From the NCBI RefSeq assembly GCF_010726085.1, contig NZ_AP022560.1:6161780-6225779 (forward strand): a stretch of 64,000 bases of DNA, read 5' to 3'. This document shows, one piece after another, positions 23,302-31,472 of the stretch. Position 1 is the first letter of the stretch, and every line of letters begins with the position of its first letter. The notes under the pieces are model-generated. The model did no database searches. It was not told the origin of the DNA and saw only the letters and a list, made by a program, of their open reading frames with translations. Position numbers and translations under genes: made by a program. The DNA comes from Mycolicibacterium moriokaense. Lineage in GTDB: Bacteria; Actinomycetota; Actinomycetes; Mycobacteriales; Mycobacteriaceae.

Positions 23302-24288
23302 TCAGATGGCCGTGCGGAATCTGTCCCGGTAGGCCTTCGGTGAGACGCCTAGGTGTTCGACGAATGCGCGCCGCAGAGTCTCGGTGCTACCGAATCCCGC
23401 CAGGCCTGCGGACTCGGTCACGGTGCGGCCGGCATCAAGGGCGGCGCGGGCGACGTCGATGCGGACCATCTCCACGTAATCCGCAGGCGTCGTCCCGAGT
23501 TCGGATCGGAACAACCGGGTCAGCTGTCGCGTGCTCAGAGAGGCGCGCGCCGCAAGGGTTTTCACGCTGTGGTCCGCATGCGGCTCGGCCGCGATCGCGT
23601 CGGTGACCGCCCGCAGCGCGGACTGCGGCGGCGGGCTGGCCTCGATCAGCGACGAGAATTGCGACTGGCCGCCGGCGCGCTTGAGATAGACGACCAACCA
23701 GCGAGCCACATCGCGAACGAGGTCAGCGCCGTAGTCCTGTTCGACCAGTGCGAGCGCGAGATCGATGCCCGCTGAGATACCCGCCGACGTGAAGACGTCG
23801 CCGTCCCGGACGAAGATCGCGTCCGGTTCGACGATGATGTCGGGAAAAGCGCGGGTGAACGATCGGATGTTGTGCCAGTGCGTGGTCGCGCGCCGACCAT
23901 TGAGCAGGCCGGCCTGCGCGAGGATGAACGACCCGGTGCAGATGGACCCCAGTCGCCGAGTCCGACCCGCCACCGACTTCACGGCCTCGACGAGTGCCGG
24001 GTCAATCGGCCGCGCCGGAATGTTGTCGCTGCCGGCGACCAGGACGGTGTCAGCGGATTCGATGGACCCGACGCTGTCGGTGACGCCCAGCCGGATTCCG
24101 ATCGATGTGGTCACATCGCGCCCGTCCACCGATGCGATCTTGATTTGATAGTCGCCGCCGAATCGGTTGGCTTCGGCGAAGACCTCGCCCGCCCCTGCGA
24201 CATCGAGCATCGTCACGTCGTCGAAGACGACGATCACCACCACCCGGGCGCGAGCAGTCGCTGCCACCACCGCGTCATTGTGTCGCAT
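23302..24288 (-). CDS. GlxA-family regulator: DJ-1/PfpI domain plus AraC HTH
   Basis: Protein of 328 residues from the ATG at 24288; a TTG at 24309 could add 7 residues. The N-terminal DJ-1/PfpI-like domain has the nucleophile-elbow cysteine in GSICTGSFILAQAGLL (Cys117). The C-terminal domain carries two AraC helix-turn-helix motifs (VKTLAARASLSTRQLTRLFR and TVTESAGLAGFGSTETLRRA). These regulators sense small metabolites with the DJ-1 domain and usually activate a neighbouring catabolic gene. It is divergent from the HD/cupin pair, 87 bases apart, so those two genes are the likely targets. Confidence 0.87.
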   Translation of the reverse strand: MRHNDAVVAATARARVVVIVVFDDVTMLDVAGAGEVFAEANRFGGDYQIKIASVDGRDVTTSIGIRLGVTDSVGSIESADTVLVAGSDNIPARPIDPALVEAVKSVAGRTRRLGSICTGSFILAQAGLLNGRRATTHWHNIRSFTRAFPDIIVEPDAIFVRDGDVFTSAGISAGIDLALALVEQDYGADLVRDVARWLVVYLKRAGGQSQFSSLIEASPPPQSALRAVTDAIAAEPHADHSVKTLAARASLSTRQLTRLFRSELGTTPADYVEMVRIDVARAALDAGRTVTESAGLAGFGSTETLRRAFVEHLGVSPKAYRDRFRTAI

Positions 24289-24375
24289 TCTGTGCGACGA
24301 ACGGCTCAAAGGCCGTATGTGAACGTCCCGCCACCTGCGTTGACTCGATTAGTAGTCCAACTGAGGAGGTAGACC

Positions 24376-25026
24376 ATGGGAACACAGTCGCTGCAATCGA
24401 TCGCCGAGATCACCATCCCCGACACCGCATTGGTGCGCGAGGCGACCGATTTCATTCGCGAGGCCGAAAACGACCTGCTCTTCGACCATTCGCGCAGGGT
24501 GTTTCTGTTCGCCGCGCTGCAGGGTCGCCGCCTTGGCCTGCAACCGGATCTCGAACTGCTCTACGTCGCCGCGATGTTCCACGATTTGGGCCTCACCGAG
24601 CGCTACCGCACGTCGAGCCTGCGCTTCGAGGTCGACGGCGCCAACGCGGCACAGGACTTCCTGCTGCAGCGCGGCGTCGATGCCGCCGACGCGCGAAAGG
24701 TGTGGCTGGGCATCGCATTGCACACCACGCCCGGAGTGCCGCAGTTCCTCGATCCCGAGACCGCCCTGGTCATCGCCGGAGTCGAGACCGACGTGCTCGG
24801 CATCGGTCGCGATGCGCTCTCGCCGGAAGCCGTCGCTGCGGTGACTGCTGCGCACCCACGTCCCGATTTCAAGAACCGCATCCTCGCCGCCTTCAACGAC
24901 GGCATGAAACACCGGCCGGACACCACGTTCGGAACCATGAACGACGACGTGCTGGCCCACTTCGACCCGACGTTCCAGCGAGAGGACTTCGTCGAGCTCA
25001 TCCTGAACAACGCCTGGCCCGAGTAG
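24376..25026 (+). CDS. HD-domain hydrolase resembling cyanamide hydratase
   Basis: Protein of 216 residues. ATG 24376 follows GAGGAGG. The metal-binding HD pattern is His38 (LFDHSRRVFLFA), His69-Asp70 (YVAAMFHDLGLT) and His116 (GIALHTTPG). The arrangement DHSRRVF...FHDLGLT...RFEVDGANAA is that of the cyanamide hydratase-like HD subgroup (Ddi2/Cah), which hydrates nitrile-type substrates, rather than of phosphodiesterases. Substrate is not proven. It is followed after 9 bases by a cupin gene and faces a GlxA regulator. Confidence 0.75.
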   Translation: MGTQSLQSIAEITIPDTALVREATDFIREAENDLLFDHSRRVFLFAALQGRRLGLQPDLELLYVAAMFHDLGLTERYRTSSLRFEVDGANAAQDFLLQRGVDAADARKVWLGIALHTTPGVPQFLDPETALVIAGVETDVLGIGRDALSPEAVAAVTAAHPRPDFKNRILAAFNDGMKHRPDTTFGTMNDDVLAHFDPTFQREDFVELILNNAWPE

Positions 25027-25035
25027 GAGACCCGC

Positions 25036-25578
25036 ATGTCTGTGACAACCGGTGCGCAGTTGAAGGTGGTGCAGCCCGGCGACGGTGACGTCGTCCCCAT
25101 CCCGGGTTTCGGGGCGGTCTTCAAGCTCATCAGCCGAACCACCGGCGGCCTCGTGTCGATCGTCGAGCATCCGTTCCCCGTCGGCACGCTCACCGCGGCG
25201 CATCGTCATACCCGCGAGGACGAGCATTCATACGTGCTTGCGGGCGAGATCGGCTTCCGGTCCGACGACAACGAGGTGGTGCTGGGGCCGGGCGGCTACA
25301 TCACCAAACCGCGCGGCCAGATGCACGCCATGTGGAACGCGGGGACCGAGCCGGGCCGGATCATCGAGGTCATCACTCCCGGAAACGGTTTCGAGAACTA
25401 CTTCCGCGAGCTGGGCGAGCTCCTGATGTCCGAATCAGCTGTCGCGAAACCCGATGCGCCTCTTCATGGCTCGGCCGAGTTCACCGAGCTGGCGAACAAG
25501 TACGGCTTGACCTACGGAACGCCTGACTGGCTCGACGACGTCGCGCGGCGATACGGTTTGGCACCCCCGACGCATTGA
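25036..25578 (+). CDS. Cupin-domain protein
   Basis: Protein of 180 residues; ATG 25036 follows TAGGAGAC. A single cupin barrel: motif 1 AAHRHTREDEHSYVLAGEIG with metal ligands His56, His58 and probably Glu63, and motif 2 PRGQMHAMWNAG with His97. The C-terminal 50 residues are helical. Such cupins are dioxygenases, isomerases or binding proteins; nothing fixes the reaction. It is in an operon with the HD protein and is probably in the same pathway. Confidence 0.8.
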   Translation: MSVTTGAQLKVVQPGDGDVVPIPGFGAVFKLISRTTGGLVSIVEHPFPVGTLTAAHRHTREDEHSYVLAGEIGFRSDDNEVVLGPGGYITKPRGQMHAMWNAGTEPGRIIEVITPGNGFENYFRELGELLMSESAVAKPDAPLHGSAEFTELANKYGLTYGTPDWLDDVARRYGLAPPTH

Positions 25579-25813
25579 CGGTCCAGGACCCAGCTAGCCG
25601 CCGAGCCCGTCTACATCATTTGCACCAGATGCACTCACGAAGATGCATCTTTCACAGGATGTCAAACCCTCGCCCCAGCCGTACCTTTCTCCCTGACCAG
25701 CAACCACGGCGTCCCCAGCACAACGTCTGCGCAACCGCCGCCGAATTGATGTACTGCCTGGTTGAATGAACACACATTGGCGTCAGCCATACAGGGACGG
25801 GGTTATCACCGCC
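25579..25813. other. Intergenic region before kinase gene
   Basis: About 235 bases. It holds a perfect 10-base palindrome AGATGCATCT at 25641-25650 with a second AGATGCA at 25627, which could be an operator. No convincing promoter hexamers or gene are seen. Confidence 0.4.
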
Positions 25814-27654
25814 ATGGATGACACGGTCATCGACAGCGGCGACCCCAACGGCTCAGCATCAGACGGAGACGGTGGCGACGCCACAGAAGACCAACAGCCG
25901 GTCAAGTCCTTCGGACGTTACGGGCTGCTGTCGATGCTCGGCGCGGGCGGCATGGGCCAGGTGTGGCGGGCACGCGACTCGCAGACCAATCGGGTGGTCG
26001 CGCTGAAGGTGTTGCCCGAGAACTCCGCCGACGACGCCGAGTCGCGCGAACGGTTCCGGCGAGAGTGCGAGGCGGTGGCACAGCTGACCGAGCCACACAT
26101 CATCCCGATCCACGATTTCGGCGACGTCGACGGCCAGCTGTTTCTGAACATGCGACTTGTCGACGGTACGGATCTGCGCTCGCTGATCAAACAGGAGGGG
26201 GCGCTGACGCCGGGGCGTGCGGTGGCCATCATCACCCAGGTGGCCGGCGCACTTCAGGCCGCACACGATGTCGGGCTGGTGCACCGCGACGTCAAACCCT
26301 CCAACATCCTGGTGTGCGCCAACGACTTCGCCTATCTGATCGACTTCGGCATCGCCCACGCGTCCGGGGACGCGACGCTGACCAAGGCCGGTGAAACCAT
26401 CGGGACCGCGGCCTATATGGCTCCGGAGGCGATCGGCGCCGCCGTGAAAACCCACTCCCGCGTCGATGTGTACGCGCTGACATGCGTGCTGTACGAGTGC
26501 CTCACCGGCAGGCCACCGTTCAGCAGTGACATGGGCGTGCAGGGTTTGATCGCCCACCACCTGCACACCCCACCGCCGCAACCCAGCGCCAGCGATACCA
26601 ATGTTCCGGTGGCTTCGATGCGGTGATCGCCAAAGGGATGGCGAAGGATCCCGGCGATCGGTATGAGTCCGCTCAGGAGCTGGCCGTGGCGGCCCGCGCT
26701 GCGTTAGGCAATCCGACGGATCCCACCGCCGAAATCGCGATAGCTCGCCGGAGAAAACAAGTTCGCTTGTCGCGCAAGGCGATCGGTGTGACTGCCGCTG
26801 CGGTCGCAGTCGTGGTAGTCGCCGTCGCGGCAGTCATGATCATCGGGCGGCAGTCATCGGACGAGAGCGGCGCCTCTGTCGCCGACGACCAAGGTTACTC
26901 ATCGCAGATTCCGTTGCCGTTCTCAGACGTGCGACTCGCCACCGGGGTAGCGGTGGACCGCGAAGGCAACACGTACGTCACCGACATCGGTACCGATCGG
27001 GTGGTGGTTCTCCCGGCGGGCGGTACTTCGGCGACACCGTTGCCCTTCAGCGGCCTGAAGAACCCCCAAGATGTGGCGGTCGACGCCAAGGGTGACGTCT
27101 ACGTCGCCGACTCGGGTAATGATCGGATCCTGCGGCTGCCTGCGGGCGCGCCCGCGGCGATACCACTGCCGTTCAGTGGTCTCAACGATCCACGCGGGGT
27201 GGGAGTCGGCGCAGCAGGCGACGTATACGTCATCGACCGCGGAAACGATCGCGTGCTTCATCTGGCAGTCGACGCGCCCGCTGCGACACCGCTTCAGTTG
27301 CCCGGTCTCAACGATCCCCGAGGCGTGGCCGTTGACCCGCACGGCGACGTCTTCGTCACCGACGGCTACAACGACCGAGTGCTGAAACTGGAGGTCGGTG
27401 CACCTGCCGCGACCGAGCTACCCATTACCGGCCTCAACGATCCTCACGGGATCGCGGTTGACGCCGACCACAACATCTACATCACCGACCGGGGTAACGC
27501 CGGAGTGCTTCAATTGCGGTCGGGCGCTACCGAGGCGATACCGCTGCCCTTCACGGGCCTCAACGATCCGCAGGGTGTAGCCGTGGACGCATCGGGCGAC
27601 GTGTACGTCACCGATGCCGGCGTCACGCCGGTGGTGAAACTCCGAGTCGACTAG
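25814..27654 (+). pseudogene. PknD-like Ser/Thr kinase with NHL beta-propeller, frameshifted
   Basis: Reconstructed protein of about 613 residues. The kinase domain is complete in its catalytic parts: GAGGMGQVWRA, VALKVL, HRDVKPSNIL, DFGIAH, activation loop TIGTAAYMAPEA. After NVPVA the frame ends at a TGA (26624-26626), while the continuation AVIAKGMAKDPGDRYESAQE is in another frame; restoring one base near 26612-26614 joins them. The second part has a membrane span (residues near 320) and six NHL repeats (GVAVDxxGDVYVTDxGNDRV), an extracytoplasmic six-bladed sensor as in PknD. ATG 25766 is an alternative start. The EmbR-like regulator follows 7 bases after the stop. Either a disrupted gene or a sequencing error. 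Confidence 0.85.
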
Positions 27655-27661
27655 GGGCGTC

Positions 27662-28807
27662 GTGGTCCTGCAGGGTCTGGATTTCGGCGTGCTGGGTCCG
27701 CTACAGGTCACCGTGAACGGCCAGCCGGTCCCATTGGGCACGCCGAAGCAATGCGCGGTGTTGGCGCTGCTGCTGATCAACCGCAACCGTCCGGTCCCGC
27801 GAGACTCGATCATCACCGCGATATGGGACGAGGATTCGCCGGAAGCGGACGCCATCCACAACCTGCACGTCTACATCGCGAACCTGCGTAAGCTCCTCGG
27901 CTCCGGCGGAGTCGACCCGAAGACGGTGCTGGCCAGTGCCAGGCCCGGCTATCAGCTCAACGTGCCCGACGCCTCCTGTGACCTCGGACGGTTCGCCACC
28001 GAGAAGGCCGCCGGCGTGCAAGCGGCCGCCGCTGGTCGGTTCAAGCAAGCCGGCGATCGACTCGCTGCCGCTCTCGCGCAATGGCGCGCTCCCGTACTCG
28101 AGGACCTGCGCGAGTTCCGCTTCGTCGAATCGTTCGCCACGGCACTCATCGAGGACAAGGTGGTGGCCCAAGTGGTGCGCGCGGAGTCCGAAATCGCCTG
28201 CGGCCGTGGCGATTCAGTGATCAGCGAACTCGAAGAACTCGTCGGCGAGCACCCGTATCGAGAACCCCTGTGGGCCCAGCTGATCACTGCGTACTACGTG
28301 GCCGAGCGGCAGACCGAGGCCTTGGACGCCTTCCGCCGGGTGAAATCCGTGTTGTCCGAAGAGCTGGGCGTCGACCCCGGGCCGACGCTGCGCACACTCG
28401 AGCAACGGATCCTGCGCCAGGAGCGGTTGGACGTCCAGCAGATCGCCCAGGACGACGCGTCCGGCATTGTCACCATGCTCACGCAGCACACGATGAGTTT
28501 CACCGCGGCAGGCACGAGCCGCGCGCAGCTGCGTGACGCCGCTGGCCGCTGCTACCCACTGGAGACCGTGACCACGAGCATCGGTCGCCGCGACGACAAC
28601 GGCGTGGTGCTCGACGACCCCAAGGTGAGCCGATACCACGCCACGATCATCGACACCGGCGCCAACTTCGTGATCAACGACCTGCGCTCGGCCAACGGAG
28701 TAAAGGTGGGCGGCCAGCGCATTCGCGGCAGCACGACACTCACCGACGGCGATGTCATCTCCATCGCCGGATACCACTTCACGTTCGAGATCCCGCCTGC
28801 CTCCTGA
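27662..28807 (+). CDS. EmbR-like SARP regulator with FHA domain
   Basis: Protein of 381 residues, GTG start 7 bases after the kinase gene. The layout is OmpR-type winged helix (about 8-100; FGVLGPLQVTVNGQPVPLG, HNLHVYIANLRKLLG), BTAD helical domain (about 105-255; EALDAFRRVKSVLSEELGVD) and C-terminal FHA domain (about 295-375; SIGRRDDN, VSRYHATI, NDLRSANGV). This is the architecture of EmbR, which is phosphorylated by PknH and read through its FHA domain. Pairing with a sensor kinase suggests the same logic: the kinase phosphorylates this activator. The next promoter, 25 bases downstream, carries SARP-type direct repeats. Confidence 0.88.
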   Translation: MVLQGLDFGVLGPLQVTVNGQPVPLGTPKQCAVLALLLINRNRPVPRDSIITAIWDEDSPEADAIHNLHVYIANLRKLLGSGGVDPKTVLASARPGYQLNVPDASCDLGRFATEKAAGVQAAAAGRFKQAGDRLAAALAQWRAPVLEDLREFRFVESFATALIEDKVVAQVVRAESEIACGRGDSVISELEELVGEHPYREPLWAQLITAYYVAERQTEALDAFRRVKSVLSEELGVDPGPTLRTLEQRILRQERLDVQQIAQDDASGIVTMLTQHTMSFTAAGTSRAQLRDAAGRCYPLETVTTSIGRRDDNGVVLDDPKVSRYHATIIDTGANFVINDLRSANGVKVGGQRIRGSTTLTDGDVISIAGYHFTFEIPPAS

Positions 28808-28831
28808 CCGCCCGGCAGCACGCACGCGGCA

Positions 28832-28863
28832 TTGAGGTTCTCTTGAGGACCCGGCTCGATTCT
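28832..28863 (+). promoter_or_regulatory. SARP-type promoter, copy 1
   Basis: TTGAGGT (28832-28838) and TTGAGGA (28843-28849) are heptamers at 11-base period. Eight bases separate the second from GATTCT (28858-28863), a -10-like hexamer. Known SARP targets have heptamers separated by 4 bases with the last one 8 bases from the -10 box, so the geometry matches exactly. The same arrangement occurs at 34969-35000. Confidence 0.7.
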
Positions 28864-28899
28864 TTTCTCGACCAGCCACACCACGTGGCTACGAGAAAA
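28863..28899 (+). promoter_or_regulatory. Leader hairpin abutting ribosome site
   Basis: Outer stem TTTTCTCG (28863-28870) with CGAGAAAA (28892-28899) and inner stem AGCCAC (28874-28879) with GTGGCT (28885-28890). The 3' arm runs into the AAAGGA ribosome site of the following gene. Copy 2 keeps the outer stem but the inner one is weaker. Confidence 0.45.
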
Positions 28900-28909
28900 A
28901 GGAACTCCG

Positions 28910-29317
28910 ATGATCAAGACCCGCTTCGCCACCACCGCAGCACTCTTCACCTTCGGCCTGGCCTCCATGGGCAGCCTCGTCGTCACCATCGCCGCACCGG
29001 CCAACGCCGACGCCGCCCCCAGTGCCACTGTGGACGGCACCGCCATGAGCGGCACCGCCGGCGAGGCCGTCGATGACGCCCGCAAGGTTCCCGAGGAGCT
29101 GGCAGCCACGACCAGGGGCCCCAACGTCGCGCCGGTGTCCACCCCCGGCAGCGCGGCCACGCAGATGCACGTCCTGTTCCCATACAGTGCTGCCCCGCAC
29201 AGCGAGCACAACGGCCAGGGACACAAGGGCTCTAACGAACAACCCCACCCCCGCTTCCCCGATGCCATCGTGCCCGTTCCCGAGCCCATTCACGGCCGTA
29301 GCAACAGCGGGCGCTGA
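28910..29317 (+). CDS. Small secreted protein with PEPIHGR C-terminal motif, copy 1
   Basis: Protein of 135 residues; ATG 28910 follows AAAGGAAC. A signal peptide is clear: MIKTRFATTAALFTFGLASM, hydrophobic core, and probable cleavage after ANADA. The mature part is Ala/Pro/His-rich, without cysteines, and ends VPVPEPIHGRSNSGR. No known domain is recognised. It shares promoter, leader, first residues and C-terminal PEPIHGR motif with the 65-residue protein at 35044. The upstream regulator probably controls it. Role unknown; an exported peptide or envelope protein is plausible. Confidence 0.7.
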   Translation: MIKTRFATTAALFTFGLASMGSLVVTIAAPANADAAPSATVDGTAMSGTAGEAVDDARKVPEELAATTRGPNVAPVSTPGSAATQMHVLFPYSAAPHSEHNGQGHKGSNEQPHPRFPDAIVPVPEPIHGRSNSGR

Positions 29318-29344
29318 CCGAGCGGCGATACGCCACCCACACGT

Positions 29345-30319
29345 CTAACGATCGGTTGCCAGCCAGAGCCGCACCAGGCAGCGCCGCTTCTCGACCTCGT
29401 CTGCGTCAGTGAACGCATTCCGGTTATGGAGCATCGTGGCGTTGTCGGCGAAGAACACATCGCCGGGCTCCATCGTGAAGTCGATCGAGTTCGCCGGCTC
29501 GTTGAGGATCGCGTCGAATGCATCGAGCGCCTCGCGCTGCAGAGTCGTCAGCGGATTGCCCGAAAGATGGTGGCCCAGTTCGATGTGTAAGCGGTTGTAG
29601 CGGATCTGAACGCCTTCTGCAGTGTCGGTGAACACCGCGCCGCGCGACACCGGATCCTCCCCTTCCGCCGTGTCCTTCGACCGATCGAAAAGGAACTCAC
29701 CGTAGAGCACGTCGACGAGATCCGCCCGCGTGGCCAACAGGGTGTTGTAGGCGGTGTGACCGCTGACCATCAGCGACTCCCCACCCGAGACCGCCTTGCG
29801 TAGGCACATCAGCGCGAGGATGTCGGGACGGCTGCCGACGAAGGCGGCCGCCGAGTCGGTGTGGTAGATCATCCCGAGATTCGTCTTCGACCCGCGTGCC
29901 TCCATGAGGGTCGCGCCGGTGTCCTGAACCAGATAGACGCGTTCGCCCGCCCGGTTCTGCGGCAGCGGGCGGCCCAGATGGGTGCCGATGCCCCAATACA
30001 GCATCGAGGCTTCCTCGTCGGTCCAGCCGTCGAACGGCAGTCCGCGCAGCACGATGAACCCGGGGCCGGAGTGCACATGCGTGCTGATGGCGTCGGCCAC
30101 CTCGGCCAGCGCGGGATCGGTGAAGTCGGCTGCCTCGACGGTGTCGATCCGCTTACCGCCTCGTCGCAGGTCAGCCCGGATCCGCAGGAAGGCGTCGGCT
30201 TGGTGCGGCTCGAGCGTGACCAGGTAGGACATGTCGTCGATGGTGGCGCGATCCCATACCTGGGGTCCGGTCATCGGCCGGCGCGTACGGATCCGTTTTG
30301 TCGTCGTCAACGTCTGCAT
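29345..30319 (-). CDS. TauD/TfdA-family Fe(II)/2-oxoglutarate dioxygenase
   Basis: Protein of 324 residues from the ATG at 30319, chosen for AAAGGAG upstream; a longer open frame overlaps the divergent gene. The jelly-roll dioxygenase motif HxD is in IYHTDSAAAFVG, the distal His in NATMLHNRNAFTD, and the 2-oxoglutarate Arg in KRRCLVRLWLATD. It resembles the clavaminate-synthase-like subgroup that hydroxylates free amino acids or related compounds. Substrate unknown. It is divergent from an AbrB-family permease with 130 bases between them, which may be a functional pair. Confidence 0.82.
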   Translation of the reverse strand: MQTLTTTKRIRTRRPMTGPQVWDRATIDDMSYLVTLEPHQADAFLRIRADLRRGGKRIDTVEAADFTDPALAEVADAISTHVHSGPGFIVLRGLPFDGWTDEEASMLYWGIGTHLGRPLPQNRAGERVYLVQDTGATLMEARGSKTNLGMIYHTDSAAAFVGSRPDILALMCLRKAVSGGESLMVSGHTAYNTLLATRADLVDVLYGEFLFDRSKDTAEGEDPVSRGAVFTDTAEGVQIRYNRLHIELGHHLSGNPLTTLQREALDAFDAILNEPANSIDFTMEPGDVFFADNATMLHNRNAFTDADEVEKRRCLVRLWLATDR

Positions 30320-30449
30320 CTGCGGTCTCCTTTCTTGTGTCGCCGTGATGCGTGACCTGAGATTGGCGGCTGATTCTTTGAACTTTCTTGGAACCGTGCG
30401 TCCCGCGGCTTTTAGGAATCGCCAAGAACGAGGTCGCACCCTAGGCGCC

Positions 30450-31466
30450 ATGAACACCATCGAGCTGGTCGCAGTGGCCCTGGCCAGCGGCATCCTGGCC
30501 TGGAGCCTGGCGCGTCACGCACCCAAGGCGGTACGCGTGTCGACCCTGGCAGCCCAGGGTGTGCTCGGGGTGGCGACCGGAATCCTGGTCCGCGAGATCT
30601 CGTCGTCCGCGCTCGACGCGTCGGACTGGGTCGCGGTCCTCGCCGTCGCCGTCGGCACGCTGGCCGTGTGCATCGCCGGCGGCGCGCTGCTGAGCATGCA
30701 CCGCGGCATCAGCCCGCTGACGGGAGCGCTGTCGCTCGTCGCAGGTGGTTCGTCCGGGGTGGTGTCCATCGCCCGTGAACTCGGTGGCGACGATCGCGTC
30801 GTCGCGGCCGTGCAGTATCTACGAGTAGCCCTCATCACCGCGGCCATGCCCTTCGTCGTCGCGGTCGTCTACGGCGGCACCGCCCCCGACACGTCGCCCG
30901 AGGCCGCGACCTCCCCGCCGTTGCTTTTCGGCCTGCCGCTTATCGCGGTGATCGTCATCATCGGCGCGGCTGCCGGCCATGCGGTGCGACTGCCCGGCGC
31001 CGGGCTGCTGGGCCCAATGGCGATCACCATCGCCCTGGAGTTGAGCGGGCTGCTGGCGGGTCTGGACGTCCCGGTCTTGCTGGTCCAGTCAGCGGCTCTG
31101 CTGATCGTGTGGCAGACCGTGTTGGACCTCAATCGTGAATCGATCCGCGCGATACGCCGGATCCTGCCCACGGCGTTGACGTTGATCGTGGTGCTCAACC
31201 TGATCGTGGCCGGCTCCGGTGTGGTGCTGGCCAACGTCGCCGGCCTCAGCCAGCTCGACGGATACCTCGCGACCAGCCCCGGCGGTATCTACGCGGTGCT
31301 CGGCACGACACTCGGCTCCCACTCCGACGTCGCGTTCGTCATGACGTCGCAAGTGGTGCGCATCGTGCTGATGCTGGCCGCTGCGCCCTTTGTCGCAAAG
31401 TTGTTCCTGCGGTTCACACCTCGCAGCGCCGAGGTGAAGCGGCAGCTTGCCACCGCCACCGCCTGA
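30450..31466 (+). CDS. AbrB-family membrane protein (ammonia monooxygenase-like label)
   Basis: Protein of 338 residues from ATG 30450. About nine or ten hydrophobic spans. The AbrB duplication is visible as two similar halves, with GALSLVAGGSSGVVSIAREL in the first and GYLATSPGGIYAVLGTTLGS in the second. The family is often mislabelled ammonia monooxygenase; it is a putative transporter or membrane regulator. Convergent with the glycogen-debranching-like gene, 6 bases apart. Confidence 0.8.
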   Translation: MNTIELVAVALASGILAWSLARHAPKAVRVSTLAAQGVLGVATGILVREISSSALDASDWVAVLAVAVGTLAVCIAGGALLSMHRGISPLTGALSLVAGGSSGVVSIARELGGDDRVVAAVQYLRVALITAAMPFVVAVVYGGTAPDTSPEAATSPPLLFGLPLIAVIVIIGAAAGHAVRLPGAGLLGPMAITIALELSGLLAGLDVPVLLVQSAALLIVWQTVLDLNRESIRAIRRILPTALTLIVVLNLIVAGSGVVLANVAGLSQLDGYLATSPGGIYAVLGTTLGSHSDVAFVMTSQVVRIVLMLAAAPFVAKLFLRFTPRSAEVKRQLATATA

Positions 31467-31472
31467 GTGCTG

